DNA of 48,982 nt from Lacticaseibacillus suilingensis (lineage in GTDB: Bacteria > Bacillota > Bacilli > Lactobacillales > Lactobacillaceae): contig NZ_BOLV01000017.1 in the NCBI RefSeq assembly GCF_016861845.1, positions 1-48,982 of the forward strand, read 5' to 3'. The stretch's first letter is position 1, and each line of letters opens with the position of its first letter. The notes beneath the pieces are model-generated. The model saw only the letters and a program-made list of their open reading frames with translations, did no database searches and was not told where the DNA came from. Made by a program: the position numbers and the translations under genes. Positions 8,922-15,996 of this stretch are shown piece after piece.

Positions 8922-9297
8922 TGTGATACCTCCAGACGTAGGTCACAGCAGCGGTTTGTTTCTCTTTCTGCGACTTCACAGGCTTACCAGCATAGGTGAA
9001 CTTCGGGGCAATGGCGTAGTTGATCACCGACCGCAAGAACCCCATTGGCTTCTTGTTGTCGAAGGTCTTTTGGCTCATGAACCAAGTTAGCCCGGCAGGA
9101 ATGCCAACGTATTTGAGAAACGCGCCGTCGATGAATGACAGTGGCGGCAAGTCGCCAAGCAGCATGATCGCGAACAAGCTGACGATGAACCACGTCATTT
9201 GCGTAAATGTGATGGGAAACGGCAGTTGCAGGTCATTGATGGCGTACAGCACCTTTTCCACTGACCAGATGCTGGTGTAGGAACGGACTTTCTTCAT
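8905..9297 (-). CDS. tcpE: TcpE-family conjugation membrane protein (Tn916 Orf17 type)
   Basis: The gene encodes 130 residues from the second possible ATG (MKKVRSYTSIWSVEKVLY). The first ATG, 15 bases upstream, lies inside the AAAGGAG ribosome binding site and is rejected. The short basic N-terminus with SYTSIWSVEK, two hydrophobic segments (about residues 26-45 and 55-78) and a basic C-terminus fit the TcpE family. These proteins are small membrane partners of the VirB4-like ATPase and help localise it at the mating channel. The gene overlaps the start of virB4 by 17 bases, which supports stoichiometric expression. Confidence 0.85.
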   Translation of the reverse strand: MKKVRSYTSIWSVEKVLYAINDLQLPFPITFTQMTWFIVSLFAIMLLGDLPPLSFIDGAFLKYVGIPAGLTWFMSQKTFDNKKPMGFLRSVINYAIAPKFTYAGKPVKSQKEKQTAAVTYVWRYHNEISN

Positions 9298-9358
9298 GTG
9301 ATCTCCTTTCATTGTGAGATAAAAGGGTTGACGCCTTTTGCAGCGCCAGCCCCAGTGA

Positions 9359-9862
9359 CTAGTTCAGATATTCGTAAATGCCGTCGCAGGTGGTGATGTA
9401 GTCACCATCGGCTTCAAGATCGCTGGCTAACCGTTCGTAGTTGATATATGACTGAATCTGTTCAGGCACTTCGCCACAAAAGTCGCCATCTTGAACCAGT
9501 TTGATAGCGAGATCTTCCATTGTCTCAACGTCATAGTGTACGAAATCGTCGATGTGTGCGGCCAGCTCGATCACGTCATCAAAGCGTTTCTCCACCAATT
9601 CTTCCACTGCGTCAGCCAAATCGGAGTTATTGAGCTTTTCCAGAGCCGCCCACATTTCATTGAGGTGTGCGATGGTTTCATGTTCGGAGATGGGAAACGG
9701 CGCTTCGTAATCGTGAATCGCATATTCTTCATACTCTTCGTTCAGGCCGATTTGTTCGGCCACATCGTCCCAAGCAATCGGCGGTTCAAACCACGCGCCG
9801 ACGGATTCGCCTTCATTGTATTTGCCTAGATTGGCAATCCATACTCGCATTTCTGTTGCCAT
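9359..9862 (-). CDS. ardA: Antirestriction protein ArdA (Tn916 Orf18 type)
   Basis: The 167-residue protein is very acidic, as expected for a DNA mimic that occupies type I restriction enzymes and protects incoming single-stranded or hemimodified ICE DNA. ArdA features seen are the N-terminal RVWIANLGKYNEGESVGAWF with the following Pro-Pro, the IHDYEAPFPISEHE segment, and the regularly spaced Glu/Asp residues through the C-terminus. Its length agrees with Orf18 of Tn916 (about 165 residues). The start overlaps the end of the upstream small membrane-protein gene, with GGGAGC as ribosome binding site. It would be produced early in the recipient together with the transfer genes. Confidence 0.92.
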   Translation of the reverse strand: MATEMRVWIANLGKYNEGESVGAWFEPPIAWDDVAEQIGLNEEYEEYAIHDYEAPFPISEHETIAHLNEMWAALEKLNNSDLADAVEELVEKRFDDVIELAAHIDDFVHYDVETMEDLAIKLVQDGDFCGEVPEQIQSYINYERLASDLEADGDYITTCDGIYEYLN

Positions 9863-9863
9863 A

Positions 9864-10085
9864 TTAAGCTCCCATGACGCGATTGAATAAGTTCAACAAC
9901 ACGTCTTTAACCCCAGCGGTGTTGAACACCAGCCCCACGGCGATGATCGCAATGACCAAGAAGCCGATCAGCTTGGAAAACTCACGCTTGAAGCCGAGGT
10001 AGACCCCGATAATGGCAATCGCCATCAGCACCAAGCTCTGGGCGTTGGAAGTGAACCAGTTAAACAAGTTTTGTCCGAAATTCAT
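9864..10085 (-). CDS. Small conjugation membrane protein (TcpD-like)
   Basis: The gene encodes 73 residues starting MNFGQNLFNWFTSNAQS. The ATG at 10085 is chosen because AAGGATGG lies 8 bases upstream; an earlier ATG overlaps that site. Two hydrophobic segments (about residues 17-34 and 40-57) are joined by a short basic loop (GFKREFSK), and an amphipathic C-terminus follows. A protein of this size and topology sits between the relaxase and ardA genes in many Tn916-like elements (TcpD or Orf19-like). A role in the mating channel is inferred from position, since sequence alone gives only the topology. Confidence 0.6.
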   Translation of the reverse strand: MNFGQNLFNWFTSNAQSLVLMAIAIIGVYLGFKREFSKLIGFLVIAIIAVGLVFNTAGVKDVLLNLFNRVMGA

Positions 10086-10176
10086 AATAATAACCATCCT
10101 TTTTGTTTTTAAGTTTTGTGACCAATGCTCCTTTCAAGAATGCCGCTATTTTGTCGTGGTCAGCGGCGACCTATGA

Positions 10177-10503
10177 CTAATAAAGAAACAATGCTTCTAC
10201 CGGTGACCTGAAAACCGGCCACCCGGATTCTTCGGCAGTTTGGTAAAGCAGTCGACGCAGCTCACTGTAATTGAGGGCGCGACCATCGCGGCCAATCAGT
10301 GCCGCAGGATGTTCTTGTTGTTGGTGGCGCCAAGCGATGTAGTCCTGAGCTGTGAAGCCGAAACTGTTCATATCGCAGATGCGACGGTACTGCTTGTGTT
10401 CGACCACGCCGACTAGCGCGGCCTTGTAGACGTAAACATTCAGCACACAGTCTTTGAATGCCTTGCCGCGCAGTTGGTGGGAAGTAAGCACATCATTGAC
10501 CAA
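10177..10503 (-). CDS. Hypothetical ICE protein overlapping the relaxase gene
   Basis: I do not recognise the family. The best start is TTG at 10503, 7 bases after a strong GGAGGT that lies inside the last codons of the relaxase gene. The protein is then about 108 residues (LVNDVLTSHQLRGKAFKDC and onward). It has no signal peptide or membrane segment and looks like a mixed alpha/beta cytoplasmic protein. The segment NYSELRRLLYQTAEESGWP resembles the end of a small regulatory or DNA-associated protein, but this is not diagnostic. The overlap with mobT implies coordinated expression, so a function in DNA processing is plausible. The start codon choice is moderately secure and the function unknown. 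Confidence 0.65.
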   Translation of the reverse strand: MVNDVLTSHQLRGKAFKDCVLNVYVYKAALVGVVEHKQYRRICDMNSFGFTAQDYIAWRHQQQEHPAALIGRDGRALNYSELRRLLYQTAEESGWPVFRSPVEALFLY

Positions 10504-11683
10504 ACATGTCACCTCCCAGTTCCTCGCTACCGACAGTCTGTTGCTCAATCAGCTTGAGGTGCTTGTCGTTTAGTTCGGCGTCCTTGATCATGAGCTGCAA
10601 GTCAGTAGTGCCGAAGTAGTTGTCGATTTCCTTGATGACTTTGAGGGTAGGCATGACTTGCTTTTGGAGCCACGCCTTGGTCTTGTTCATATCAAAGGGC
10701 TGGGGTGCGGTAGTCAGGCGTATCGGTTGACGACCTTTGCCGAGGAAGTATGCCCAGCGGTCGTTGAGCGGCCACTTCAAGCGGCTTTTGTCCGGGACTT
10801 CATCAACGAATCGCATGTAGCGCGTGATGATACCGAACGCGACTTTTTCGGCGTCACGGGTAATCAGCATGCTCTCAATTGCCTTGATTGCCCGTTCGTT
10901 CTTCAAGCGAATCTCAAAGCGGTTGATGATCGGTGTGTCGGCAATGGCGATGCCGCGCTTGGCAGCTTGTTCGGCGGCCTTTTCGTAGATGCAGAAGTAC
11001 ACATCGCTTTTCATCGTGCCGACGTATAGCGTGTTGCCCCGGCCAGCCTCGTCGAGATCCACGAGCTTACCTGATTGCAATCCTTGGAATGACCGCATGA
11101 CGGAGATGCACTCGTTGTTCAGACACTTATCGACCAGTTCGGGGATATTCAGTAGACCAACCATGTCGTTGATTGCAATATCAACCCGTTTGAAGATTCC
11201 GCCAGCTTCATCGACACGGAGGAAGTAGTCGTACCAAGTTTCACCGTGGCTTAGCAGAATGCCTTCAAACTCACGGCAGCCTTGGCCTTTCATTTCGACC
11301 AGCGTGCCGAGGTTTGAGTCGATCGGCGCGACCATGACTTGAATGTTGGAGAAGATATACATGGCCGAATAGCCGTAGAATCCATGTTCTTCAAATATCA
11401 GGTGTTCTGGGGTCAGACCGAGAATCTTGGTGATCACAGCCTTGGCGTCAGTTGTCGGGAACCGCACGCGCATGTAGTCAAACATCAGCGTCAGTTCAGG
11501 TTCGTCGTTCCAGTTCTTGAGCAGCCGGTCGATTTCGGCTTGAAGCGCGGGACTGGGGTTCGTCTTGCCGTTTTCCACTTGGACGTAGTGCATCCGTGTG
11601 ACACCTAGGCGCCGTGCGACTTGAACTTGGGTCAGCTTGAGTTGCTTGCGTTTAGTTTTAATCTTTTCATGCCATGAGCACAT
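10493..11683 (-). CDS. mobT: MobT-type relaxase with N-terminal HTH (Tn916 Orf20 type)
   Basis: The gene encodes 396 residues from the ATG at 11683, which follows AAAGGAG with a 7-base gap. Longer in-frame starts would read through the hairpin at 11701-11733 and are rejected. Residues about 1-60 form an XRE-type helix-turn-helix (KLTQVQVARRLGVTRMHYVQVENGK). The rest is a Rep_trans-fold nuclease related to rolling-circle replication initiators, with NTLYVGTMKSDVYFCIYEK and RFEIRLKNERA. MobT enzymes nick oriT, become covalently bound to the 5' end and pilot the strand to the coupling protein. The nick site is expected in the oriT found directly upstream (11804-11830). This arrangement is that of orf20 and oriT in Tn916 and of nicK in ICEBs1. 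Confidence 0.9.
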   Translation of the reverse strand: MCSWHEKIKTKRKQLKLTQVQVARRLGVTRMHYVQVENGKTNPSPALQAEIDRLLKNWNDEPELTLMFDYMRVRFPTTDAKAVITKILGLTPEHLIFEEHGFYGYSAMYIFSNIQVMVAPIDSNLGTLVEMKGQGCREFEGILLSHGETWYDYFLRVDEAGGIFKRVDIAINDMVGLLNIPELVDKCLNNECISVMRSFQGLQSGKLVDLDEAGRGNTLYVGTMKSDVYFCIYEKAAEQAAKRGIAIADTPIINRFEIRLKNERAIKAIESMLITRDAEKVAFGIITRYMRFVDEVPDKSRLKWPLNDRWAYFLGKGRQPIRLTTAPQPFDMNKTKAWLQKQVMPTLKVIKEIDNYFGTTDLQLMIKDAELNDKHLKLIEQQTVGSEELGGDMFGQ

Positions 11684-11700
11684 GGCAACGCTCCTTTCAA

Positions 11701-11733
11701 AAAATGATGGATGGGGGTGCCATCCATCATTTT
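11701..11733 (-). terminator. 14-bp perfect hairpin directly upstream of mobT
   Basis: AAAATGATGGATGG (11701-11714) pairs perfectly with CCATCCATCATTTT (11720-11733) around a 5-base loop. In the mobT direction the stem is followed by TTTTTT and then, without pause, the AAAGGAG of mobT. On the plus strand it is followed by GACTTTTT. It could end read-through transcripts, act as an attenuator for mobT, or serve as a single-strand conversion structure near oriT. Confidence 0.55.
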
Positions 11734-11803
11734 GACTTTTTCTATTCAAATGCCGTCATAGCAACCTTTCTACCCCGTGTTCAGGCACAGACGTTGTATT
11801 TAA

Positions 11804-11853
11804 TACCCCCCTGTTAGAGTACTGGGGGTAAGCGGTCGGCTGGCGCCGACCGC
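11804..11853. other. Origin of transfer (oriT) with adjacent hairpin
   Basis: On the minus strand the sequence reads TACCCCC, AGTACTCTAACA, GGGGGGTA. This is an inverted repeat (11804-11811 and 11824-11830) whose CTAACAGGGGGGT half is the same as I recall for the ICEBs1 oriT, the substrate of the NicK relaxase. Immediately beside it GCGGTCGGC (11832-11840) and GCCGACCGC (11845-11853) form a 9-bp hairpin with a 4-base loop. The position, just upstream of the mobT relaxase gene, is where oriT lies in Tn916 between orf20 and orf21. The GC-rich stretch to about 11920 is probably part of the same processing region. The exact nick position is inferred. Confidence 0.8.
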
Positions 11854-11987
11854 TGCCATTCACGCTTGCGGCTTTCGCGTTGCACGCCGCGCGTGGCGGC
11901 AGCAGGGGGCAGCCTTGCTGAACAGATTGGATAGTCATAGTCTTGCTCCTTTCAAACGGGTTTGTTTTGATGACGGCGTGAAGCTGA

Positions 11988-12248
11988 TTAATAATGGTGG
12001 GCCCAGCTATGGTAAGTGAGCTGCATGCCAGTTTGCGTCATGGTAGCCGTGAACCAGAAGTAGATGGGCTTACCTGAGATGGTGCGGTCGCCGACGAGTT
12101 CGAGCCAGTGATCACCGTCTTCGTAAGGCTCAATGTAATCACACATTTCCAGTAAGGCGTCTTCGGCGTCCTCTGGTGTTCCAGCTATGATTGTGTCAGC
12201 GTAATCTTCCTGAAAGCGACTTTGGTTGTTGATTATCGGAATTCTCAT
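11988..12248 (-). CDS. Small acidic ICE protein, paralogue A of five
   Basis: The gene encodes 86 residues starting MRIPIINNQSRFQEDYADTI, with AAAGGAG upstream. The function is unknown. It shares a layout with four other ICE proteins (13774-14049, 15424-15711, 15731-15982, 15997-16260). An aromatic-acidic start (FQEDY) is followed by an acidic amphipathic helix (PEDAEDALLEMCDYI), a short strand region, and a C-terminal pattern of two Phe/Trp-flanked strands (YFWFTATM, then LTYHSWAHHY). There is no signal peptide or membrane segment. Size and acidity suggest a DNA mimic or a small protein-binding adaptor, but nothing proves this. It sits next to oriT and diverges from the abiE operon. Confidence 0.65.
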   Translation of the reverse strand: MRIPIINNQSRFQEDYADTIIAGTPEDAEDALLEMCDYIEPYEDGDHWLELVGDRTISGKPIYFWFTATMTQTGMQLTYHSWAHHY

Positions 12249-12274
12249 GGGATCTCCTTTCGTATTCGTGAATT

Positions 12275-12319
12275 CACGTTTCAAACGTCATCATATGGTA
12301 TAATGACGTTTGAAACGTG
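12275..12319 (+). promoter_or_regulatory. abiE promoter and double-palindrome operator
   Basis: CACGTTTCAAACGTCAT (12275-12291) and ATGACGTTTGAAACGTG (12303-12319) are perfect inverted repeats of each other. Each arm itself contains the palindrome ACGTTTSAAACGT, so four ACGTTT half-sites are present. An extended -10 (TGGTATAAT, 12296-12304) lies between the arms, with ACGTTT near the -35 position. AbiEi antitoxins are known to repress their own promoter by binding inverted repeats of this kind cooperatively, so this is very likely the autoregulatory operator. Confidence 0.85.
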
Positions 12320-12330
12320 AGGTGAGTTTA

Positions 12331-12918
12331 ATGTCAGATTTAATCGAATCATTTATGAAACAAAATAATGGCCAAGTGACGACCGCAGATGCCAAAAAGC
12401 TTGGGGTCAATCCACATCTGCTCATTGATCTTGCTAACCGCGGGAAGCTGGAGCGTGTGGGACGCGGAGTGTACATTGATCCGGCAATATTTGAAGACGA
12501 CATGTATATCCTTCAATATCGGTTTAGTAAGGGTGTCTATTACAAAGACACTGCGTTGTTTTTGCATCGTATGATCGACCGGACGCCGGATCGCTACCAA
12601 ATGAATTTTCCCCGCGGCTACTACCCAAGCTCAATCGGTGAATTTCCAGTTCGGATGTATCATCAAAAATCCGAATGGCACGATCTAGGGGTTGAGGAAG
12701 TGCTCTCGTCGGGGCAACACAAGGTACGGGTCTATAACATCGAACGAACCCTTTGTGATATATTGCGAACGCGCGATTCATCGGATTCGGAAACTATCCG
12801 TCAAGCGATGATCAGCTATTCGCAACTAAAGCAAAAAGATATTGGGCGATTGGTACGCTATGCAGATTTGTTCAAAGTGAGAGAAAAAATCAACAACTAC
12901 ATGGAGGTGCTACTATGA
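12331..12918 (+). CDS. abiEi: AbiEi-type antitoxin (type IV toxin-antitoxin)
   Basis: The gene encodes 195 residues from the ATG at 12331, preceded by GAGGTGAG. Residues about 1-50 form the winged-helix domain typical of AbiEi_4 proteins (QVTTADAKKLGVNPHLLIDLANRGKLERVGRGVY). The rest is the antitoxin domain with VRVYNIERTLCDILR, a hallmark of the family. AbiEi both represses the operon and neutralises AbiEii without forming a stable complex. The gene overlaps the toxin gene by four bases. It lies on the strand opposite to all ICE transfer genes, with its own promoter, which marks it as cargo inserted between the coupling-protein module and oriT. The gene appears intact. Confidence 0.9.
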   Translation: MSDLIESFMKQNNGQVTTADAKKLGVNPHLLIDLANRGKLERVGRGVYIDPAIFEDDMYILQYRFSKGVYYKDTALFLHRMIDRTPDRYQMNFPRGYYPSSIGEFPVRMYHQKSEWHDLGVEEVLSSGQHKVRVYNIERTLCDILRTRDSSDSETIRQAMISYSQLKQKDIGRLVRYADLFKVREKINNYMEVLL

Positions 12919-13771
12919 AACTCGGTTTTTCAAATGGGCAACAGTTCAGGGCCAAGGTGCGTAACCTTGCCAAAGAAAAACAGATTGATCCTCAAATCTT
13001 GATGCAGGAGGTAGCGTTAGACGAGATTGTGGATCGAATTTCTCGCTCACCCTATCGAGATAATTTGATTCTCAAAGGCGGGTTTCTAATTGCGTCAATG
13101 CTAGGCGTTGATACGCGAGCAACGCGTGACGTCGATACCTCGGTCAAGGGTTTGCCGGTAACAAAAGAGGAAATTCTCAAAGTGTTTACGGACATCGCCA
13201 ATATGAATGAGCCAGATAGCGACGTGACAATCAGGATTGCTAAGATTGATGATATTCGCGTTGCCGCAGAGTATGCCGGGTTTCGCATTCATATCGAAGC
13301 AAAATTTATAACAGCGTTGTAGATACGAAGATTGACGTTTCAACCGGGGACACAATCACGCCTCGTGAAATTTCATGGCATCATCGCACGATTTTTAATG
13401 ACCAAGATATTCTGGTCATGGCCTACAATATGGAAACCATTCTTGCCGAGAAACTCGAATCCATGGTCGTGCGTCAGGAGCTTAATTCACGAATGAAAGA
13501 CTTCTACGACTTGTATCTGTTTGATAAGGTGCAGCGGCAGAATATTGATTTCAAAGTCTTAAAGGATGCATTGCGGGCGACAGCAGAGCTTCGTGGTTCG
13601 GAAGCTCTATTGCCGCGATATGCAGAGATCATCACTTCATTGCGTGGGTCTGGGCTTTTGAAACAGCGCTGGGAAAAGTACCGAGTGGCCTACGTATACA
13701 GTGAGAACGTCACTTATGAAGCTACCTGCGATGCTGCGTTAGATTTGGTGAACGAGATCGGATTACCATAG
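12915..13771 (+). pseudogene. abiEii: AbiEii-type nucleotidyltransferase toxin, frameshifted
   Basis: The first frame (12915-13322) encodes 135 residues with the nucleotidyltransferase motif: KGGFLIASMLG followed by TRDVDTSV. It ends at TAG shortly after EAKF. One frame back, from 13307, YNSVVDTKIDVSTGDTITP continues directly, through METILAEKLESMVVRQ and RMKDFYDLYLF, the conserved C-terminal motifs of DUF1814/AbiEii toxins, to the stop at 13771. Restoring one T in the run AAAATTTATA at 13301-13310 would rebuild a protein of about 285 residues, the expected length. AbiEii transfers nucleotides to a cellular target and blocks growth or phage development. As written, the product lacks the second half and should be inactive. 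A sequencing error is the main alternative. Its start overlaps abiEi (ATGA) with GGAGGTG upstream. Confidence 0.85.
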
Positions 13772-13773
13772 AC

Positions 13774-14049
13774 CTACTCCTCATCGCCTTCATCTGCGAC
13801 GTTGGTGTAAGTCGTGATCAAGCCACCGTTGTCGCCAGTGGTGACATTGAACCAAAAGCGCTTCGGAAAACGATCAGCGGTCAGTCCGCCGGGAGCGCCC
13901 ATCCAGATTCGTGAATCTGGGTATTCGTGGGCGTGCATCGCCATCCATTGCAGCTGGTCTTCCGCGTCTTCGTCAGACTGGAAAGGCACGTTCTCGTGAA
14001 AATCGTTGAGGAATTGCGTGCGGTTTTTGATTTTAACATCAGTGCTCAT
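13774..14049 (-). CDS. Small acidic ICE protein, paralogue B of five
   Basis: The gene encodes 91 residues starting MSTDVKIKNRTQFLNDFHEN, with AGGAGGTG upstream, overlapping the end of the coupling-protein gene by 11 bases. It shows the shared five-paralogue pattern: FLNDF near the start, the acidic helix SDEDAEDQLQWMAMHA, then RIWMGAPGG and the paired strands RFWFNVTTGDNGGLITTYTNV, with an acidic tail (ADEGDEE). It is closest in feel to paralogue A (both have DEDAED-like helices and an F-W-F strand). These two flank the abiE pair, so they may have been adjacent before abiE arrived. Function is unknown. Confidence 0.7.
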   Translation of the reverse strand: MSTDVKIKNRTQFLNDFHENVPFQSDEDAEDQLQWMAMHAHEYPDSRIWMGAPGGLTADRFPKRFWFNVTTGDNGGLITTYTNVADEGDEE

Positions 14050-15427
14050 TTGGCACCTCCTGTTTTGTGGGGGTTGCGGGAACGGTATTGGCTGCGGCGC
14101 CGATTTTGGTGAGAAAGTCATAGCCACGTGGGACTAGCGGCGTGTAAAATTCAGAGATGACGCTGCCGCCAGTGTCCACATAGCCGCGTCCCTTGATTGG
14201 TTTCTGGAAAAAGTCTTTGTTGGTTTCGCCGAACATCATGGAATAGCCAAGCTCACTCATGCGCCCAAGCGCAACCCGGAACATGAACTGGTCGCGAATC
14301 CCATCACCGAGATACTTGGCATCAGGCCGTTGGCAAGCCAACACGAGAAAGAATCCGGCTTGACGGCCTAGCATGACGATCTGCTTGAGTTTGGACATCA
14401 CCTGCATGGCATCGCGGCCAAGCATATCCATGAAAGCCACATATTCATCAAAAATCAGAAAGTGGGCGGGCAGTCCAAGATAGGCGTAGTTCTCGCCGGT
14501 CTTGTATCCGTCCATTTGTTTCATCTTGTTGTTGCGCACCATCATATCCTGATAGAAAGTTTCAAGTGCGCCAAGCATGGCCTCCTTCTTCGAGTAGACC
14601 CCCGGCATCACGTCAGCCAGATCAGCAAGGTCAGCGTTTTTCGGGTCAAGAATGGTGAGCTGGGCACCGTCTTTCAGTAACGCTTCGATCAGCGTCAAAA
14701 TGAAGTAGGTCTTCCCACCACCAGTCCCACCGGCAATCAGCATGTGCGGTAGTGCGTCATAGTGCCAAGCCACGGTTTCCATGAGCTGCATGGCGCCATG
14801 TTCACAGGTCACATCAGCGATGGTAATGCGCTTGCCAATGGTGTCGTAAAGCAAGGTGTACTCGACATAAGAGTCGTGCAGGATCTTGTCGATCAACTCA
14901 CAGTAAAGACCAGCCTCTAGCTTCTTTTCTAAGTGCAGGAGCTGGTCTTGATAGGAAGACATGACGATTTCAACGGAAACATGGATCAGCCCGTCCTTGA
15001 GCCGGTAGTAAATCTTGGGGAAGTGCGAGATCTTCTCTTTGGTGCGCGTTGAACCTAAGTCCTTGAAGAAACTCTCGCTGTTGGACTGGTCAGTTTGGTA
15101 CCAATTGTTCTCCATAATCATGCGGGCGAGCTTTTGACGGTGTTCCATCTGCTTGTAGGAATCCGCAAACCAAGTTCGGTATGTCCACAAGCCAGCACCA
15201 AAGAGTAGTGCTGTGCATAAACTGTTGATAATCAGCGGCAACCATGACCAGGGCAGCGCCGCCACGTCCGACCAACTAAAGAATTTCCAGTTAATTTGTT
15301 TTAGCAGCGGCCAATAGGCGATAGTTACGCCAGTTACCCACAAGGAAACCACAACGGTCATAGCGGTGTTGTAGAGCAGGTTGCGTTGACGCGGATAGAC
15401 CCGTGTACCGCGATAGGTTAGCTTCAT
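14039..15427 (-). CDS. tcpA: FtsK/SpoIIIE-like coupling protein TcpA (Tn916 Orf21 type)
   Basis: The 462-residue protein has two N-terminal membrane segments (about residues 20-42 and 62-80) and a cytoplasmic RecA-like ATPase domain. Walker A is GGTGGGKT at 233-240 and Walker B is LIFDE at 324-328, followed by LVLACQRPDAKYLGDGIRDQF, typical of FtsK-like motors. It would bring the relaxase-bound strand to the mating channel and pump it through. Its ATG overlaps the stop of the upstream small acidic gene by four bases, and its end overlaps another paralogue of the same family. Gene order relative to oriT and mobT matches Orf21 of Tn916, apart from the inserted abiE cargo and small acidic genes. 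Confidence 0.9.
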   Translation of the reverse strand: MKLTYRGTRVYPRQRNLLYNTAMTVVVSLWVTGVTIAYWPLLKQINWKFFSWSDVAALPWSWLPLIINSLCTALLFGAGLWTYRTWFADSYKQMEHRQKLARMIMENNWYQTDQSNSESFFKDLGSTRTKEKISHFPKIYYRLKDGLIHVSVEIVMSSYQDQLLHLEKKLEAGLYCELIDKILHDSYVEYTLLYDTIGKRITIADVTCEHGAMQLMETVAWHYDALPHMLIAGGTGGGKTYFILTLIEALLKDGAQLTILDPKNADLADLADVMPGVYSKKEAMLGALETFYQDMMVRNNKMKQMDGYKTGENYAYLGLPAHFLIFDEYVAFMDMLGRDAMQVMSKLKQIVMLGRQAGFFLVLACQRPDAKYLGDGIRDQFMFRVALGRMSELGYSMMFGETNKDFFQKPIKGRGYVDTGGSVISEFYTPLVPRGYDFLTKIGAAANTVPATPTKQEVPNEH

Positions 15428-15711
15428 TCGTCAATATTTACGCCGTCGTAGCCAATTACGAGGCCCAGCGGACTACTTGAAACGTTGAAACTAAAGCGCG
15501 CTCCGTGAAGGTAGGCTTCAGGTTTCGCACACTGCTCACTGGCTAAAATCAAATCACAGGCATTCATGCCAGCTTGAACCGCGTGATTAGCTGCGTCGAT
15601 TAAGTTGATGATGACGTCACCAGTGGGTGATGCGCCGTTGTCAAAGTCAGAAATGTGTTCGTAGTGAAGCATAAAGTCATCCAAGTTGATGAGGGTTGTT
15701 TGATCATTCAT
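15424..15711 (-). CDS. Small acidic ICE protein, paralogue C of five
   Basis: The gene encodes 95 residues starting MNDQTTLINLDDFMLHYEHI, with AAAGGAG upstream, and ends overlapping the coupling-protein start by four bases. The shared pattern is visible as DDFMLHY, a helix (TGDVIINLIDAANHAVQAG), CDLILASEQ, and the strand pair ARFSFNVSSSPLGLVIGYDGV with an acidic end (NIDE). It is the least acidic of the five. Function is unknown. Coupling to tcpA suggests it is made in step with the DNA-transfer motor. Confidence 0.65.
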   Translation of the reverse strand: MNDQTTLINLDDFMLHYEHISDFDNGASPTGDVIINLIDAANHAVQAGMNACDLILASEQCAKPEAYLHGARFSFNVSSSPLGLVIGYDGVNIDE

Positions 15712-15730
15712 AGAAATTCTCCTTTGAGCG

Positions 15731-15982
15731 TTACTTGACGCCAATATATTTGATAGCGGGTTGTCGGTCTTCAGTGTCGATATTGAAGCTGAACTCTTTG
15801 GATTCGTGGTCGCGGGTACACTCACCGTCTACCCAGATGGAAAACGGTTCGTCAGGATTGGACTGTTCGGCGGCCATCAATACCATGTCGATCAAGGCAT
15901 CCGGGCTAGGGTCGTGGTAATCAGGATCAACCAAAGCTGGATAATCTTCAAAGAAGCCTTCAATTCTAAGTGTCAGTGCCAT
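15731..15982 (-). CDS. Small acidic ICE protein, paralogue D of five
   Basis: The gene encodes 83 residues starting MALTLRIEGFFEDYPALV, with AAAGGA upstream. It shares most with paralogue E: FFEDY, then DPDYHDPSPDALIDMVLMA (compare IDYRLDPDEILQDMVELM in E), then the paired strands KEFSFNIDTEDRQPAIKYIGV. No membrane segment or metal-binding motif is seen. The strong acidity (many Asp and Glu) would fit a DNA mimic or an anti-defence role, which is only a suggestion. Confidence 0.7.
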   Translation of the reverse strand: MALTLRIEGFFEDYPALVDPDYHDPSPDALIDMVLMAAEQSNPDEPFSIWVDGECTRDHESKEFSFNIDTEDRQPAIKYIGVK

Positions 15983-15996
15983 GTTATCAGTCCTTT

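Noticed and set aside
11756-11938. 60-codon minus-strand frame with AAAGGAG upstream
   Set aside because: It runs straight through the oriT inverted repeats, and its composition follows them. The ribosome binding site is good, so a leader peptide is possible, but no coding signal supports it.
13295-13322. Programmed -1 frameshifting in abiEii
   Set aside because: The local A-AAA-TTT does not fit the X-XXY-YYZ slippery pattern and AbiEii toxins are normally single frames, so a base deletion is simpler.
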